From contig CABQJK010000025.1 of assembly GCA_902464495.1 (NCBI GenBank), forward strand, positions 1 through 28,210: a stretch of DNA of 28,210 nucleotides, in the 5' to 3' direction. Below, one piece after another: positions 7,531 through 15,658 of this stretch. The position numbers and the translations under genes were made by a program. The notes beneath the pieces are model-generated. The model ran no database searches, was not told where the DNA came from, and was given only the letters and a program-made list of their open reading frames with translations. Position 1 is the first letter of the stretch. The number at the start of each line of letters is the position of its first letter. Origin of the DNA: an uncultured Collinsella sp. (GTDB lineage: Bacteria > Actinomycetota > Coriobacteriia > Coriobacteriales > Coriobacteriaceae).

Positions 7531-7668
7531 AGCGTCTGCGTGATTGGCTGGGTTTCCGAGGTGCGGCAGATTGCCCTGAAAGAGGAGGGCATAGACCTTA
7601 AGGGTCATGCCCGACGATTGAAGGGCAAGGTGCCGTGCCTCGGGAAGACAGACAATTACGCGGACGGC
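7531..7668. repeat. Long imperfect inverted repeat with an inner hairpin, overlapping the aguA2 3' end
   Basis: The outer arms (7531-7577 and 7622-7668) match at about 35 of 47 positions, and several mismatches are G-U compatible in RNA. Inside is a stem GGGCAT/ATGCCC plus GACC/GGTC (7587-7612). The right arm includes the last codons and stop of aguA2, so this is the start of its 3' untranslated region. A second, shorter imperfect pair (AACCCAGCCGA near 7409 and TCGGCTGGGTT near 7486) lies beside it. The 7229-7655 spacer otherwise shows no gene. Confidence 0.65.
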
Positions 7669-8861
7669 TCCTGCTGAGTAATGCAGTGGATGTTGCCGCC
7701 ACCGAAGACGACCTGCTCGGACTGAACGCCGACGCACTTGTAGACGCCCTCGCCCCAGACCTCGTCGTAGATCTTCTGGAGCGTGTCGACGGCCAGCTGG
7801 TCGTTCTCGTCGCCGTACTGCGGGACGATAACGCCGTGGTTGGTCACGAGGTAGTTCATGTAGGAGGCGATCAGCGGCTCGTCGGGGACGCGCGGCTCGG
7901 CGTTCTCGTCGGCGTCGATGGTGTCGCAGGAAGCCTGGTCCATGAACAGCGGGTTCACGGGCATGCAGAGCTTGTAGACCTTCATCTTGCGGCCCTTGGC
8001 GTCGACGGCGTTGGAGAGGGTCTCGTAGGCAGCGTGGCACTGCTCGTAGAACGGATACTCGGGATCGTCGGTCCAAATGCAGGCCATGACGCCCGGCGCG
8101 ATGAACGTGGCGACGTCGTCGATATGGCCGTTGGTCTCCTCGGGGTCGATGCCCTCCTTGACCCAGATGACCTTCTCGACACCCAGGTAATCCTTGAGGT
8201 GCTCGTCCATGTAGGCGCGGAGCTCCTCGCTCCAGGGCTCAAACTTCTTGTGGTACTTGGGCCAGATGGACTCGGGATCCTCTTCCTCCTCGAGCACCGC
8301 AGAGCAGGTGCGGCCCGGGGAAAGCAGGCACTGGTCGGTCACGACAAGGGTGCCCTCGCCGTCGACGGTGATGGAGCCGCCCTCGAGGATCATGTCGTCG
8401 GGACGATAGCGGCGGCAGCCGGAGAGCTCAGCCATCTTGAGGGCGATCTGCTCGTCCTTGTCCCACGGGAAGTACAGGCCGTCGACGAGGCCGCCGTAGG
8501 CGTTGAAGTGCCAGTGGTTGGCGCGCTTCTCGCCCTTGCCGTTGATGACGTAGGTGGCGGCGGTGTCGCGGAACCAGGCGTCGTCGGTGGTCATCTCGAT
8601 GACGGTGACGTTCTCGTCGTTCTCGAAGACGGCCTTGCAGTTGGCGTAGTCGACCTGGTTGGCGCACATATAGACCGGGGTGAACTCGGAGATGGCGCGG
8701 GCGATGGCGGCATACTGCTTCTGAGCCGGCTTGGCGCCGTGGGCCCAGGTGTCGGTGCGGTGGGGCCAGCCCATCCACACGCGATCCTGCGGGGCGAACT
8801 CAGCGGGCATAAAGAAGCCGTCGGCCTTGGGGGTGGACTCGGACTCGGTGATCGTACGCAT
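7656..8861 (-). CDS. aguA: Agmatine deiminase-family protein (second, divergent copy)
   Basis: A 401-residue member of the agmatine deiminase/peptidylarginine deiminase-like family. It has MGWPHRTD, AWFRDTAAT near residue 96, HWHFNAYGG, ILEGGS, GHIDD and GGGNIHCITQQ with the nucleophile at about Cys393. It differs from the copy at 2918-4039. Between CLL and YLGVEKVIW it carries about 44 residues instead of 19 (residues 181-224, with an EEEE run), so the RNP motif is lost. The usual Gly-Pro after WxRD is Ala-Ala. These changes lie near the substrate pocket, so its substrate may not be agmatine. GGAGG lies eight bases before the chosen ATG; upstream in-frame codons lack a ribosome site. It follows aguD2 and ptcA on the same strand, probably in one unit. 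Confidence 0.88.
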   Translation of the reverse strand: MRTITESESTPKADGFFMPAEFAPQDRVWMGWPHRTDTWAHGAKPAQKQYAAIARAISEFTPVYMCANQVDYANCKAVFENDENVTVIEMTTDDAWFRDTAATYVINGKGEKRANHWHFNAYGGLVDGLYFPWDKDEQIALKMAELSGCRRYRPDDMILEGGSITVDGEGTLVVTDQCLLSPGRTCSAVLEEEEDPESIWPKYHKKFEPWSEELRAYMDEHLKDYLGVEKVIWVKEGIDPEETNGHIDDVATFIAPGVMACIWTDDPEYPFYEQCHAAYETLSNAVDAKGRKMKVYKLCMPVNPLFMDQASCDTIDADENAEPRVPDEPLIASYMNYLVTNHGVIVPQYGDENDQLAVDTLQKIYDEVWGEGVYKCVGVQSEQVVFGGGNIHCITQQEPSA

Positions 8862-8890
8862 AAGATTTCCTCCAAATCGAACGATCGCTT

Positions 8891-8913
8891 GCTGCGGGCG
8901 GGTTACCCGCAGC
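8891..8913. repeat. 8-bp hairpin in the aguD2-aguA2 spacer
   Basis: GCTGCGGG (8891-8898) pairs exactly with CCCGCAGC (8906-8913) over a 7-base loop, about 30 bases upstream of the aguA2 start. With the stem at 9054-9096 it brackets a 286-base spacer that shows no gene. It could be an mRNA processing or stability element. Confidence 0.55.
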
Positions 8914-9053
8914 CTAAAACCAAGAGATGGTAGGCGCCCGTTCCCCGGCAAAGGTCGGGGCGCCCGGTACCGGTTTTCACGGAATCGCACCGGCAAGCGA
9001 CGACGTAACCAAGTGCGCGGAGACAAAACGCACGAAGGATACGGAAGAGAGAT

Positions 9054-9096
9054 TGGGGTGGGCGGTGGTTACCGGAGCTATCGCTCACACCCACCC
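9054..9096 (-). terminator. Weak terminator-like stem after aguD2
   Basis: GGGGTGGG (9054-9061) pairs with CCCACCCC (9089-9096). On the minus strand the stem is followed by AATCTCTCTT, which is T-rich but interrupted. It may cause partial termination between aguD2 and aguA2. Confidence 0.4.
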
Positions 9097-9147
9097 CGGG
9101 GGAATGGTTAGAAGATGATGAGGGTTGGAGCCCCAGAACCGGGTGCT

Positions 9148-10587
9148 CTAGTTCTCCTCGGCCTCGGCGGCCTCCTCAGCGAGACGCTGGGCTGCGAGCT
9201 CAGGGGTCAGACCCTTGTACTCTTCCTTGCGGCCCTTAGCGCTGACGACGCGGACGACCTCGCCGATGAGCACGAGCACGATGAAGATAACGATCATCGG
9301 GAGCTTGTCGCCAATTTCAGCGGCGGAGAACGGCACCAGCGTTGCAACGATGGCCAGGACCAGCTCGATGCAGGGGATGGCCAGCATGACCTTCATCATG
9401 GCGCCCTTAAACGGGAACGTGAAGATACGCTCGCGGTTGGGGTCGTTCTTACGAAGGTTGAGGAACGCCGGGAACATCGGGATGTAGGTCAGCAGCAGGA
9501 AGACGACGGAGGTGCCGAAGAGCATCCAGAAGACACCGTTGGAGATGGCGTCGATGGGAACGAGCTGCAGGCACAGCACCAGGGAGGCAACGACGGCGTT
9601 GACCAGGTTGGCGCCGTTGGGCATGTCGTCATCCGAGATCATCGAGGCGAAGACCTTGGGCATGTTGCCGTGCTCGGCAGCGTAGCGAGCAACGGAGTTA
9701 ACGCCGAAGGACCAAGCGGCCATGTTGGCGAACAGGGTGATCAGGAAGGCGATGCAGATGACCTTAAAGATCATGGAGTCGCCCACCATGGTCTGGACTG
9801 CGACGATCATGCCGTAGTCGGGGTCGATGGAATCGGCCGGCACCGCAGCGCCGATGCCAAAGCCAGCGAACAGGTAGATCACGGCGATGGACAGGCCACC
9901 GACGATGATAGCCTTGGGGATATCGCGAGCGGGATCGGCCATGTCGTCGGTCATGGTGCAGATGACCTCGAAGCCCATGAAGTTAAAGATGATGATCGAC
10001 AGGTAGCCGAGAGCGTTGGTGTTGGTGAGCTCGGGCAGGAAGGTGGCAGCGGACATGTCGTTCGCAAAACCGTTCTCCATGGCATACCAAATGCCCAAAG
10101 CGCCAACGATAACGGCGACGGCGACCTTGATGATGGCGCCACCGTTAAGGACCCACTCGGAGTCGGCCGCCTTGGAGCGACCCATGAGGTAGACGATCCA
10201 CACAAAGGCAAGATCGATACCCATCTTGGCGATCAAGTTGAACTCGACGCCAAAGACCATGCCCAAAATGTCGGGGAACATGGTAGCCAGCGAGGCGATC
10301 CACAGCGGGTAGTTGACCCAGTAGTAGTACGAGATGCGGGCGCCCCATTTGTCGCCCAGGCCATCGCGTACCCAGTCGTAAATGCCGCCCTCGCCGTCAT
10401 AGGTGGTACCGAGCTCGGCGACAACCATGCCGTAGGGAAGCAGGAAGGTCAGGATCAGGAAGATCCACCAGAAGAACTGCTGGTTGCCAATGGCAGCAGC
10501 AGGAGCGGCGGCCTCGCAAACGAAGACGACGCAGATGATGGTCGAAATGACCGTCAAGAAGGAAAGCTTTTTCTTTCCGTCGCTCAT
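9148..10587 (-). CDS. aguD: APC-superfamily antiporter, probable agmatine/putrescine exchanger (second copy)
   Basis: A 479-residue protein with about twelve membrane segments. It parallels the copy at 5647-7056 nearly throughout: CEAAAPAAAIGNQQFFWWIF, LLPYGMVVAELGTTYDGEGG, NFMGFEVICTM, WSFGVNSVARYAAEHGN and SYIPMFPAF/TYIPMFPAF. It differs mainly in a charged tail rich in Glu and Ala after residue 455. AAGGAG lies eight bases before the ATG. It is directly downstream of ptcA (133-base gap with hairpins) and upstream of the second aguA, an order resembling the agu operons of lactic acid bacteria (ptcA/aguB, aguD, aguA). This makes it the better-placed of the two exchangers for the agmatine pathway. 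The substrate assignment rests on context and family, not on a diagnostic residue. Confidence 0.88.
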   Translation of the reverse strand: MSDGKKKLSFLTVISTIICVVFVCEAAAPAAAIGNQQFFWWIFLILTFLLPYGMVVAELGTTYDGEGGIYDWVRDGLGDKWGARISYYYWVNYPLWIASLATMFPDILGMVFGVEFNLIAKMGIDLAFVWIVYLMGRSKAADSEWVLNGGAIIKVAVAVIVGALGIWYAMENGFANDMSAATFLPELTNTNALGYLSIIIFNFMGFEVICTMTDDMADPARDIPKAIIVGGLSIAVIYLFAGFGIGAAVPADSIDPDYGMIVAVQTMVGDSMIFKVICIAFLITLFANMAAWSFGVNSVARYAAEHGNMPKVFASMISDDDMPNGANLVNAVVASLVLCLQLVPIDAISNGVFWMLFGTSVVFLLLTYIPMFPAFLNLRKNDPNRERIFTFPFKGAMMKVMLAIPCIELVLAIVATLVPFSAAEIGDKLPMIVIFIVLVLIGEVVRVVSAKGRKEEYKGLTPELAAQRLAEEAAEAEEN

Positions 10588-10620
10588 GATGAGCTCCTTC
10601 GCTCAGTCTTGGACAGATCC

Positions 10621-10694
10621 GAGGCCCTAAGGTATTAAGGCAATTGCTTGGGCCTCGGTGAGCGGGCGACAGGAGACGAGCATCCGCCGCCCGC
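10621..10694. repeat. Two stem-loops in the ptcA-aguD2 spacer
   Basis: GAGGCCC/GGGCCTC (10621-10627 and 10650-10656) and GCGGGCG/CGCCCGC (10662-10668 and 10688-10694) are both perfect 7-bp stems. Neither has a T-tract on the minus strand, so processing or differential stability within an operon is more likely than termination. Confidence 0.55.
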
Positions 10695-10720
10695 AAACGT
10701 GCTTTTAGAAGCCTTGAGGC

Positions 10721-11794
10721 TTAGAGCTGCTCGAGAGCCTCGAGAGCGGCGTGGAGCTCAGCCTTGGCGGAGTACTCGACGCCCTCGTCGTTGAGCGGGG
10801 TGCGCTTGCCCAGGGCGGCAAGGAGAGCACGGATGGAGTGCTTGCGGTTCTCGGCCTCGACCCAGCACAGGGAGCGCTCGGGATCGTCCATGACCTCGTC
10901 GACGACCTCCTCGTTGCGGGTGGCCGGCAGGCAGTGCATGAACTTGGAGTTGGGACCGGCGAAGTTCATCATGTCCATGGTGACCTGATACTTGGGATAG
11001 AACACGTCCATGTAGTTCTCGCCCGAGACCTCCTCGTCGTACAGGCCATACCACACGTCGGTGTAGATGAAGTCGGCGCCCTTGATGCACTCGATGTCGT
11101 CGGAGATGACGACCGAGCCGCCGGAGACCTTGCAGTTCTCCTCGGCAATGGCCATCATCTGCTTGCCGAACTCGGCGCGCTCCTCGACGGTGCCGACGTG
11201 CAGGCCGCCGTCGGGGATCTGGTGGCCCTTAGGTCCAAACTGGACGAACTTCATGCCGACCTTGGAGGCGATGAACATGAGGGAGACGCAGACCTGGGTG
11301 GCGTCGCCGATGAAGGCCAGGGTGCAGTCCTCGATCTTCTTGCCCTCGGGGAGGTTCTCGAGCATGGTCATGAGGTCGCCCATCTCCTGCGTGGGGTGGT
11401 TGAACTCGGACATGCCGTTGATGACGGGCACAGCAGAGCCCTCGGCGAGGCCGACGACGTCCTTGTGACGGTCAACGCGAGCCATCATGATGTCGAGCAG
11501 CGAGCCCATAACGCGAGCGGTGTCGCCCAGGGACTCGTGACCGCCGAGCTGGATGGTGCCAGGGCCATAGAACTGAGCATGGCCGCCGAGGTCGGTCATA
11601 GCGGTCTCGAAGGAAAGACGAGTGCGGGTGGAGACCTGCTGGAAGATCATGCCAAGGCTCTTGTTGCGGAGCAGGTGCGGATAATAACCGTCAACCTTGA
11701 TGGCCTTCTTCATTGCCAGGCCAAGATCCTCGATAGCCAGGATCTGCTCTTTGGTGAAGTCGTTGGTGTCGATGAAATCCTTAGGCAGTGCCAT
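10721..11794 (-). CDS. ptcA: Putrescine carbamoyltransferase
   Basis: PtcA converts N-carbamoylputrescine and phosphate to putrescine and carbamoyl phosphate. It belongs to the aspartate/ornithine carbamoyltransferase family. The 357-residue protein has the carbamoyl-phosphate site STRTR, the NHPTQEMGD loop and the HCLPATR loop. Instead of the ornithine-binding SMG motif of ornithine transcarbamoylase it has DVWYGLYDEE, the form I know from enterococcal putrescine carbamoyltransferase, and a C-terminal extension after HSIRALLAAL. I chose ATG 11794 because GGAAAGGA lies upstream; an earlier in-frame start at 11875 would add 27 residues lying in the promoter region. It is the first gene of the minus-strand group ptcA-aguD2-aguA2 and is divergent from a membrane LuxR regulator. 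No carbamate kinase follows in the window. Confidence 0.93.
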   Translation of the reverse strand: MALPKDFIDTNDFTKEQILAIEDLGLAMKKAIKVDGYYPHLLRNKSLGMIFQQVSTRTRLSFETAMTDLGGHAQFYGPGTIQLGGHESLGDTARVMGSLLDIMMARVDRHKDVVGLAEGSAVPVINGMSEFNHPTQEMGDLMTMLENLPEGKKIEDCTLAFIGDATQVCVSLMFIASKVGMKFVQFGPKGHQIPDGGLHVGTVEERAEFGKQMMAIAEENCKVSGGSVVISDDIECIKGADFIYTDVWYGLYDEEVSGENYMDVFYPKYQVTMDMMNFAGPNSKFMHCLPATRNEEVVDEVMDDPERSLCWVEAENRKHSIRALLAALGKRTPLNDEGVEYSAKAELHAALEALEQL

Positions 11795-11917
11795 GTCGAT
11801 TTCCTTTCCGCCGGTCTTGCCGACTATTACTATGAGGCGCTCGAACATCACGCCTCGTGTTGACAAGACCATCATTCACCCGTATGCAATTTTTACCTAG
11901 TTTATTCGGGATTAAAG

Positions 11918-12007
11918 ACCGTTCACGGAGTTACACCCCCTCTAAACCAATATAAACCCGCAGGTCAAGAGTTTACAGGGGGTTTACCATCTAGAACCGC
12001 GAACGGT
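11918..12007. promoter_or_regulatory. Operator-like repeats between ptcA and the membrane LuxR regulator
   Basis: The 330-base divergent spacer holds ACCGTTCACGG (11918-11928) and CCGCGAACGGT (11997-12007), inverted with one mismatch and about 79 bases apart. Between them TAAACCC (11953-11959) and GGGTTTA (11980-11986) form a second inverted pair around a TTGACC word on the minus strand. Paired distant sites suit a LuxR-type activator serving both promoters. Which protein binds is inference. Confidence 0.45.
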
Positions 12008-12124
12008 ATACGGCTATGCTGTATCTCGGCGCCTAATCCGCAATGAAACGAAGGGTTGAGACGTCTATATCCCACAAGGTATACAGAGCTCGGCCATAGA
12101 ATAAATGAGATGGGACGGTGGCAG

Positions 12125-13090
12125 ATGAACACCCTGATGTTCTTCTATACCCTAGCGATACTCGTGATCTGTATTGTGACGGCGGTGCTCTCGCTTGCCG
12201 CCTATGCCTCATCTCGTCGACGCTTCTTTATCTATGGCAGCGGCGTATTTATCTGCTATGCCATCGAGATGACCGAGATTTTCTTTTTTGAATACACGCT
12301 GCAAAACCAGAGTTTTCCAGCCAGCGACTATTACTCAATTACCATGCCTGTGTTGCGGACCTTTGTGGCGACCGCTTCGCAGGCTTTTATTTGGCTCATT
12401 GCCATGGATTTGCTCGACAAGCATTCAAAAAAGCAGTTTGTCATTCCCGTCGCAACGTTCTTGCTGAGCGAGCTGCTGATTATCGTCGCTGTCCCCTACG
12501 GCCCCATTCATCAATGGCTCTACTACACGATGCGTCAGGTATTCCTTGTTTTCGTGGGGCTATATATCTTTTGGACGGCACGCAAGAGCACGCAAGTCGA
12601 GCTGAAGGCACGCGTTAACAACCAACGAAAGCACCTGATTATCGGCGCTATTCTGGTCGGTTGCATCGTTGCCGAGGATTTCTACAACATTCTGATTGTC
12701 CCCATGAGTCTGGCGCCCTCTTGGCTGCAACTATATCTGTCCGAGCGCAACTTTAGCGAAAACGTCTTTGCCTGCTACTTTGCGATTCTGCTGATCATCT
12801 ACTCCTACCACGTGCTTTCAATCCGCATGCAGGAGGCGCCCGAGGAAAAGAACGTCAGTGATCTTGATCGACACATCGAAGAGCAGATGCCCTTCTATCG
12901 CAACGCCTACAAGCTCTCCAACCGTGAGACCGAAGTTATGCGTCTGGTCGTACTGGGCAAATCGAACCAAGAGATCGCTGACGAGCTATTCCTTGCCGTG
13001 GGCACCGTCAAGACCCACATCCACAACATCCTGGTCAAAACCGAACAGCAAAACCGCACGACGCTCATCCTCCACTTTTGGAAGCGATAA
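12125..13090 (+). CDS. Membrane-bound LuxR-family regulator, AguR-like
   Basis: A 321-residue protein. The first 230 residues contain about seven hydrophobic segments (for example LMFFYTLAILVICIVTAVLS, FLLSELLIIVAVPYG, NVFACYFAILLIIYSYHVLS). The C-terminus is a LuxR-type helix-turn-helix (LSNRETEVMRLVVLGKSNQE, then VGTVKTHIHNILVKTEQQNR). This layout, a membrane sensor fused directly to a DNA-binding domain, matches AguR of streptococcal and enterococcal agmatine clusters. Its divergence from ptcA supports the same role. The start is uncertain: ATG 12125 is preceded by a G-rich GGGACGGTGG, ATG 12110 has little ribosome site, and a TTG at 12056 is possible. The second copy of the 212-nt repeat begins 13 bases after its stop. 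Confidence 0.87.
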   Translation: MNTLMFFYTLAILVICIVTAVLSLAAYASSRRRFFIYGSGVFICYAIEMTEIFFFEYTLQNQSFPASDYYSITMPVLRTFVATASQAFIWLIAMDLLDKHSKKQFVIPVATFLLSELLIIVAVPYGPIHQWLYYTMRQVFLVFVGLYIFWTARKSTQVELKARVNNQRKHLIIGAILVGCIVAEDFYNILIVPMSLAPSWLQLYLSERNFSENVFACYFAILLIIYSYHVLSIRMQEAPEEKNVSDLDRHIEEQMPFYRNAYKLSNRETEVMRLVVLGKSNQEIADELFLAVGTVKTHIHNILVKTEQQNRTTLILHFWKR

Positions 13091-13103
13091 CCTGCCAAAA
13101 AGG

Positions 13104-13318
13104 GACAAGTTTATTTAGGTAGGTTTTATCTGGGCAAACGCCAAAAACCGCCGCGAGGGAGCTACTTTCCCTCGCGGCGGTTTTCTAGCAGTAAAACCAA
13201 GTGAGTAGGCTTTTGGCGGGATGCCGGGCACACCTCAAAACGCCACAGCCCTGACCTGCGATTTTATTGAGCACTTGCCGCGATGTGCTCGACAGATCCA
13301 AAAAAGTCTACTCACTTG
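13104..13318 (+). repeat. Structured intergenic repeat, copy 2 (about 215 nt)
   Basis: This is the partner of 5098-5309. Its hairpin is longer here: AAAACCGCCGCGAGGGA (13144-13160) pairs perfectly with 13168-13184 over a 7-base loop, with A- and T-runs at its ends, so it can end transcription in both directions. The distant arms CCAAGTGAGTAGGCTTTT (13198-13215) and AAAAAAGTCTACTCACTTGG (13300-13319) pair with one or two mismatches. Differences between the copies concentrate in the loop around 13216-13236, while the arms, the hairpin and CTGACCTGC stay conserved. Confidence 0.8.
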
Positions 13319-13340
13319 GCCTTGAGACTCATCAGTCAGA

Positions 13341-13382
13341 CAAAAAAACGCCGCGAAGGGGGGCTGGACTCCCTTCGCGGCG
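13341..13382 (-). terminator. Intrinsic terminator of the ABC transporter operon
   Basis: A perfect 12-bp stem (13349-13360 with 13371-13382) is followed on the minus strand by seven Ts. It lies 39 bases after the permease stop. Confidence 0.88.
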
Positions 13383-13420
13383 GTTATTCGCTCTGATTTT
13401 GCGACGGTTTTGCCCGCTTG

Positions 13421-15658
13421 TTACTCGCTGTAGCGGGTGGCGATGGCGGCTTGTACCATGCCGGTGCTCATGAGGTACGTTACCAAGAAGTAGCCGCCGT
13501 AGGCCGCCAGGAAAATCGCGCAGGTGAGGCCCACGGTGCCGGCGATGCTCATATCGCCGAATACGCTCACCAGCTCGATGATCACCTTGAGCGCCACAAA
13601 GGAGTGCGCCAAGCCCACTGCCAGCGGGAACAGGAAGAACACCGCTTGCTGCGCCATCACCGAATGCCGGATCTGGCGGTCGTCACAGCCGATCTGTGCC
13701 AGCACACGATAGCTGCGGCTGCCGTCGGCCACATTGGAGAGCTGCTGGATCGACAGTATCGCCGCGCACGCAACGACCAGTACAAAGCCAATGTAGATGG
13801 CCAGATAGCTAATCATTCCGTTCATCTGCGCTGCTTGCGTGTACATCTCGGAACGCGTGATGAAGACTCCCCACGACCCCGGCTCCTTGCCGTCAACGAG
13901 CAGATTGTCGAGCAAGGTGTATTTAATGCTCTCGTCTGCCTCGGTCGTATCCATACCCTGTTTGTAATTAACGAGCAGATTACTGGAATACGGTTGCAGA
14001 TTAAGCTGGGACAGCAGCTCATCGGCTACGACCACGGTACCGGGATTGCTGCCCATCGCCGAGTTGGCGATGGCCGCCGTGTCCTCGTCCGACTTATCGG
14101 TTGCGGGCTTGAGCGTATGCCCGCCCAAGGTTAGGGCATGGCCGCCAGCCATATACTTGGTGTACAGGTCGCCCAGCTCACCGCCCATATCACACGTGAG
14201 CAGATACTGGTCGCGGCCAATGCTCACCGGCTCCTCGCCCATCATCTGGCGCAGTTTGTTGTACTGGCTCGCCGGCGTCACATACAGACCCATCGCATCG
14301 GCGTTGCTTCCCTCGAGCGCCTTGGGAAGCTTTTCGCCCATGGCCTTGCACATCTCACCCGCCACCACCGAGGGGCCCGAGCCGCCAAGCGGATAACTCA
14401 GATACGAATCGATCTGCACATGCTCACCGGCAACATCGGCGATATTGACCTTCTTGCCGGTCTCGTCGTTGTTGTCCGCCGACTTGCCCTTAATACCATC
14501 TGCAACGTTATCGGGATCTTTACGATCGCCATGCCATGCAGCGTACAAATCGACCGTTGCATCGGCCAGCACCATGCGATCGGCCTCAGACGGATTGACA
14601 TACTCCTTGTAGTAGTCGAGCGTTTCGGGCGTGTAATAGACATACGTCTGAGACACGTCAACAGGGTTATAGCGCTCCAGATTCTCGTTCATCACGTTGG
14701 CAATCGACATACCGCAGGTCACCGAGGTAATGGCCAAAAACAGAATCATCGCGATGACGCCCATCGAAAAGCACACCGTATTGACCTTGGCCGAAAGCTG
14801 ACGCACGGTAAACATATTGAGGCCGCGCCAATACACGCTGCGCAGGCTCTGCAACAGCTTGATAAGCATGCCCGAGAGTCCCCAGAACAGGGCAAAGGTG
14901 CCCACTGTAACCATAGCGGTCGTAATGCCGAACTGACTCATGGCCTCTTGCAGCTTGCTGTCCGTCGCGGTTAGCGGGAGCCCATCACGTAGCAGACGGT
15001 AATAGGCCACGCCCACAAGCGCCACGCCCACGGCAAAGATGGCAATCGCGATCCAGGGGTTGCGTGTCTTGATGCTCTCGTTGCGACGCTCGGCACCCAT
15101 AAGCTCGATGAGCTTAGTGCGACGAACGGCGCGCAGGTTCAGCAGTAACGTGAGTACGAACATCACGAGCATGCAGGCAAGGGTCAGGTTGAACGCATGC
15201 ACTGAGAAGAAGAAGTGAAAATTGGCGATCTGTGTCTTAAAGAGCGAGGCCGTAAAGAATGTCATGAGCTGGGAAAGTCCCACACCCAGCACAATGCCGG
15301 CGACAAAGGCCACGACCGAGACGATCACCGTCTCGAGCGCCATGATCGTGGCGACGCGCCCGCGGCCCATGCCGAGCACCTGGTACAGGCCAAACTCCTT
15401 TTTGCGGCGTTTCATGATGAAGTTATTGGCGTACACCATCAAAAAGGCCATGACACCGGCCAAAAAGTACGTCAGGTAGCCGAGCATGCTGCCCATAACC
15501 TGCGCCAAGCCCTCTTCATCGATGCCGGCGATGTCGACCTGCATCGAAATGGTGTTAAAGGCATAGAAGACCGTGACGCCCAGGGTGAGCGTCAAAAGGT
15601 AGACGAGGTAGTCGCGGCCGGCGCGGCGGACGTTGCCCCAAGCGAGTTTACAGAGCAT
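13421..15658 (-). CDS. ABC transporter permease, FtsX/BceB type
   Basis: A 745-residue membrane protein with about ten membrane helices. The N-terminal block (LAWGNVRRAGRDYLVYLLTL, then helices to about residue 300) contains an FtsX-like domain with KRRKKEFGLYQVLGMGRGRV, the usual cytoplasmic coupling loop. A large soluble region, roughly residues 330-600, rich in polar residues, sits between helices and should be outside the cell. The C-terminal helices repeat the FtsX pattern. This is the layout of BceB-type permeases that export or sense cell-envelope-targeting peptides. ATG 15658 overlaps the ATPase gene by eleven bases, indicating translational coupling; a GTG at 15670 is the alternative. 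No histidine kinase or response regulator is adjacent, unlike many bce loci, so the substrate is unknown. Confidence 0.88.
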   Translation of the reverse strand: MLCKLAWGNVRRAGRDYLVYLLTLTLGVTVFYAFNTISMQVDIAGIDEEGLAQVMGSMLGYLTYFLAGVMAFLMVYANNFIMKRRKKEFGLYQVLGMGRGRVATIMALETVIVSVVAFVAGIVLGVGLSQLMTFFTASLFKTQIANFHFFFSVHAFNLTLACMLVMFVLTLLLNLRAVRRTKLIELMGAERRNESIKTRNPWIAIAIFAVGVALVGVAYYRLLRDGLPLTATDSKLQEAMSQFGITTAMVTVGTFALFWGLSGMLIKLLQSLRSVYWRGLNMFTVRQLSAKVNTVCFSMGVIAMILFLAITSVTCGMSIANVMNENLERYNPVDVSQTYVYYTPETLDYYKEYVNPSEADRMVLADATVDLYAAWHGDRKDPDNVADGIKGKSADNNDETGKKVNIADVAGEHVQIDSYLSYPLGGSGPSVVAGEMCKAMGEKLPKALEGSNADAMGLYVTPASQYNKLRQMMGEEPVSIGRDQYLLTCDMGGELGDLYTKYMAGGHALTLGGHTLKPATDKSDEDTAAIANSAMGSNPGTVVVADELLSQLNLQPYSSNLLVNYKQGMDTTEADESIKYTLLDNLLVDGKEPGSWGVFITRSEMYTQAAQMNGMISYLAIYIGFVLVVACAAILSIQQLSNVADGSRSYRVLAQIGCDDRQIRHSVMAQQAVFFLFPLAVGLAHSFVALKVIIELVSVFGDMSIAGTVGLTCAIFLAAYGGYFLVTYLMSTGMVQAAIATRYSE

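Noticed and set aside
7046..7668. Riboswitch or CRISPR-like array in the aguA2-aguD1 spacer
   Set aside because: The repeated hairpins are unequal in length and spacing, and I could not match them to a known riboswitch core. There are no regular direct repeats with unique spacers.
9115..10638. 507-codon plus-strand frame opposite aguD2
   Set aside because: Antisense to a well-supported membrane transporter. Its Asp/Gly/His-rich composition is typical of reverse-frame reading of high-GC coding DNA.
11795..11875. Upstream start for ptcA adding 27 residues
   Set aside because: The extra residues are not part of the carbamoyltransferase fold, and the strong ribosome site belongs to ATG 11794.
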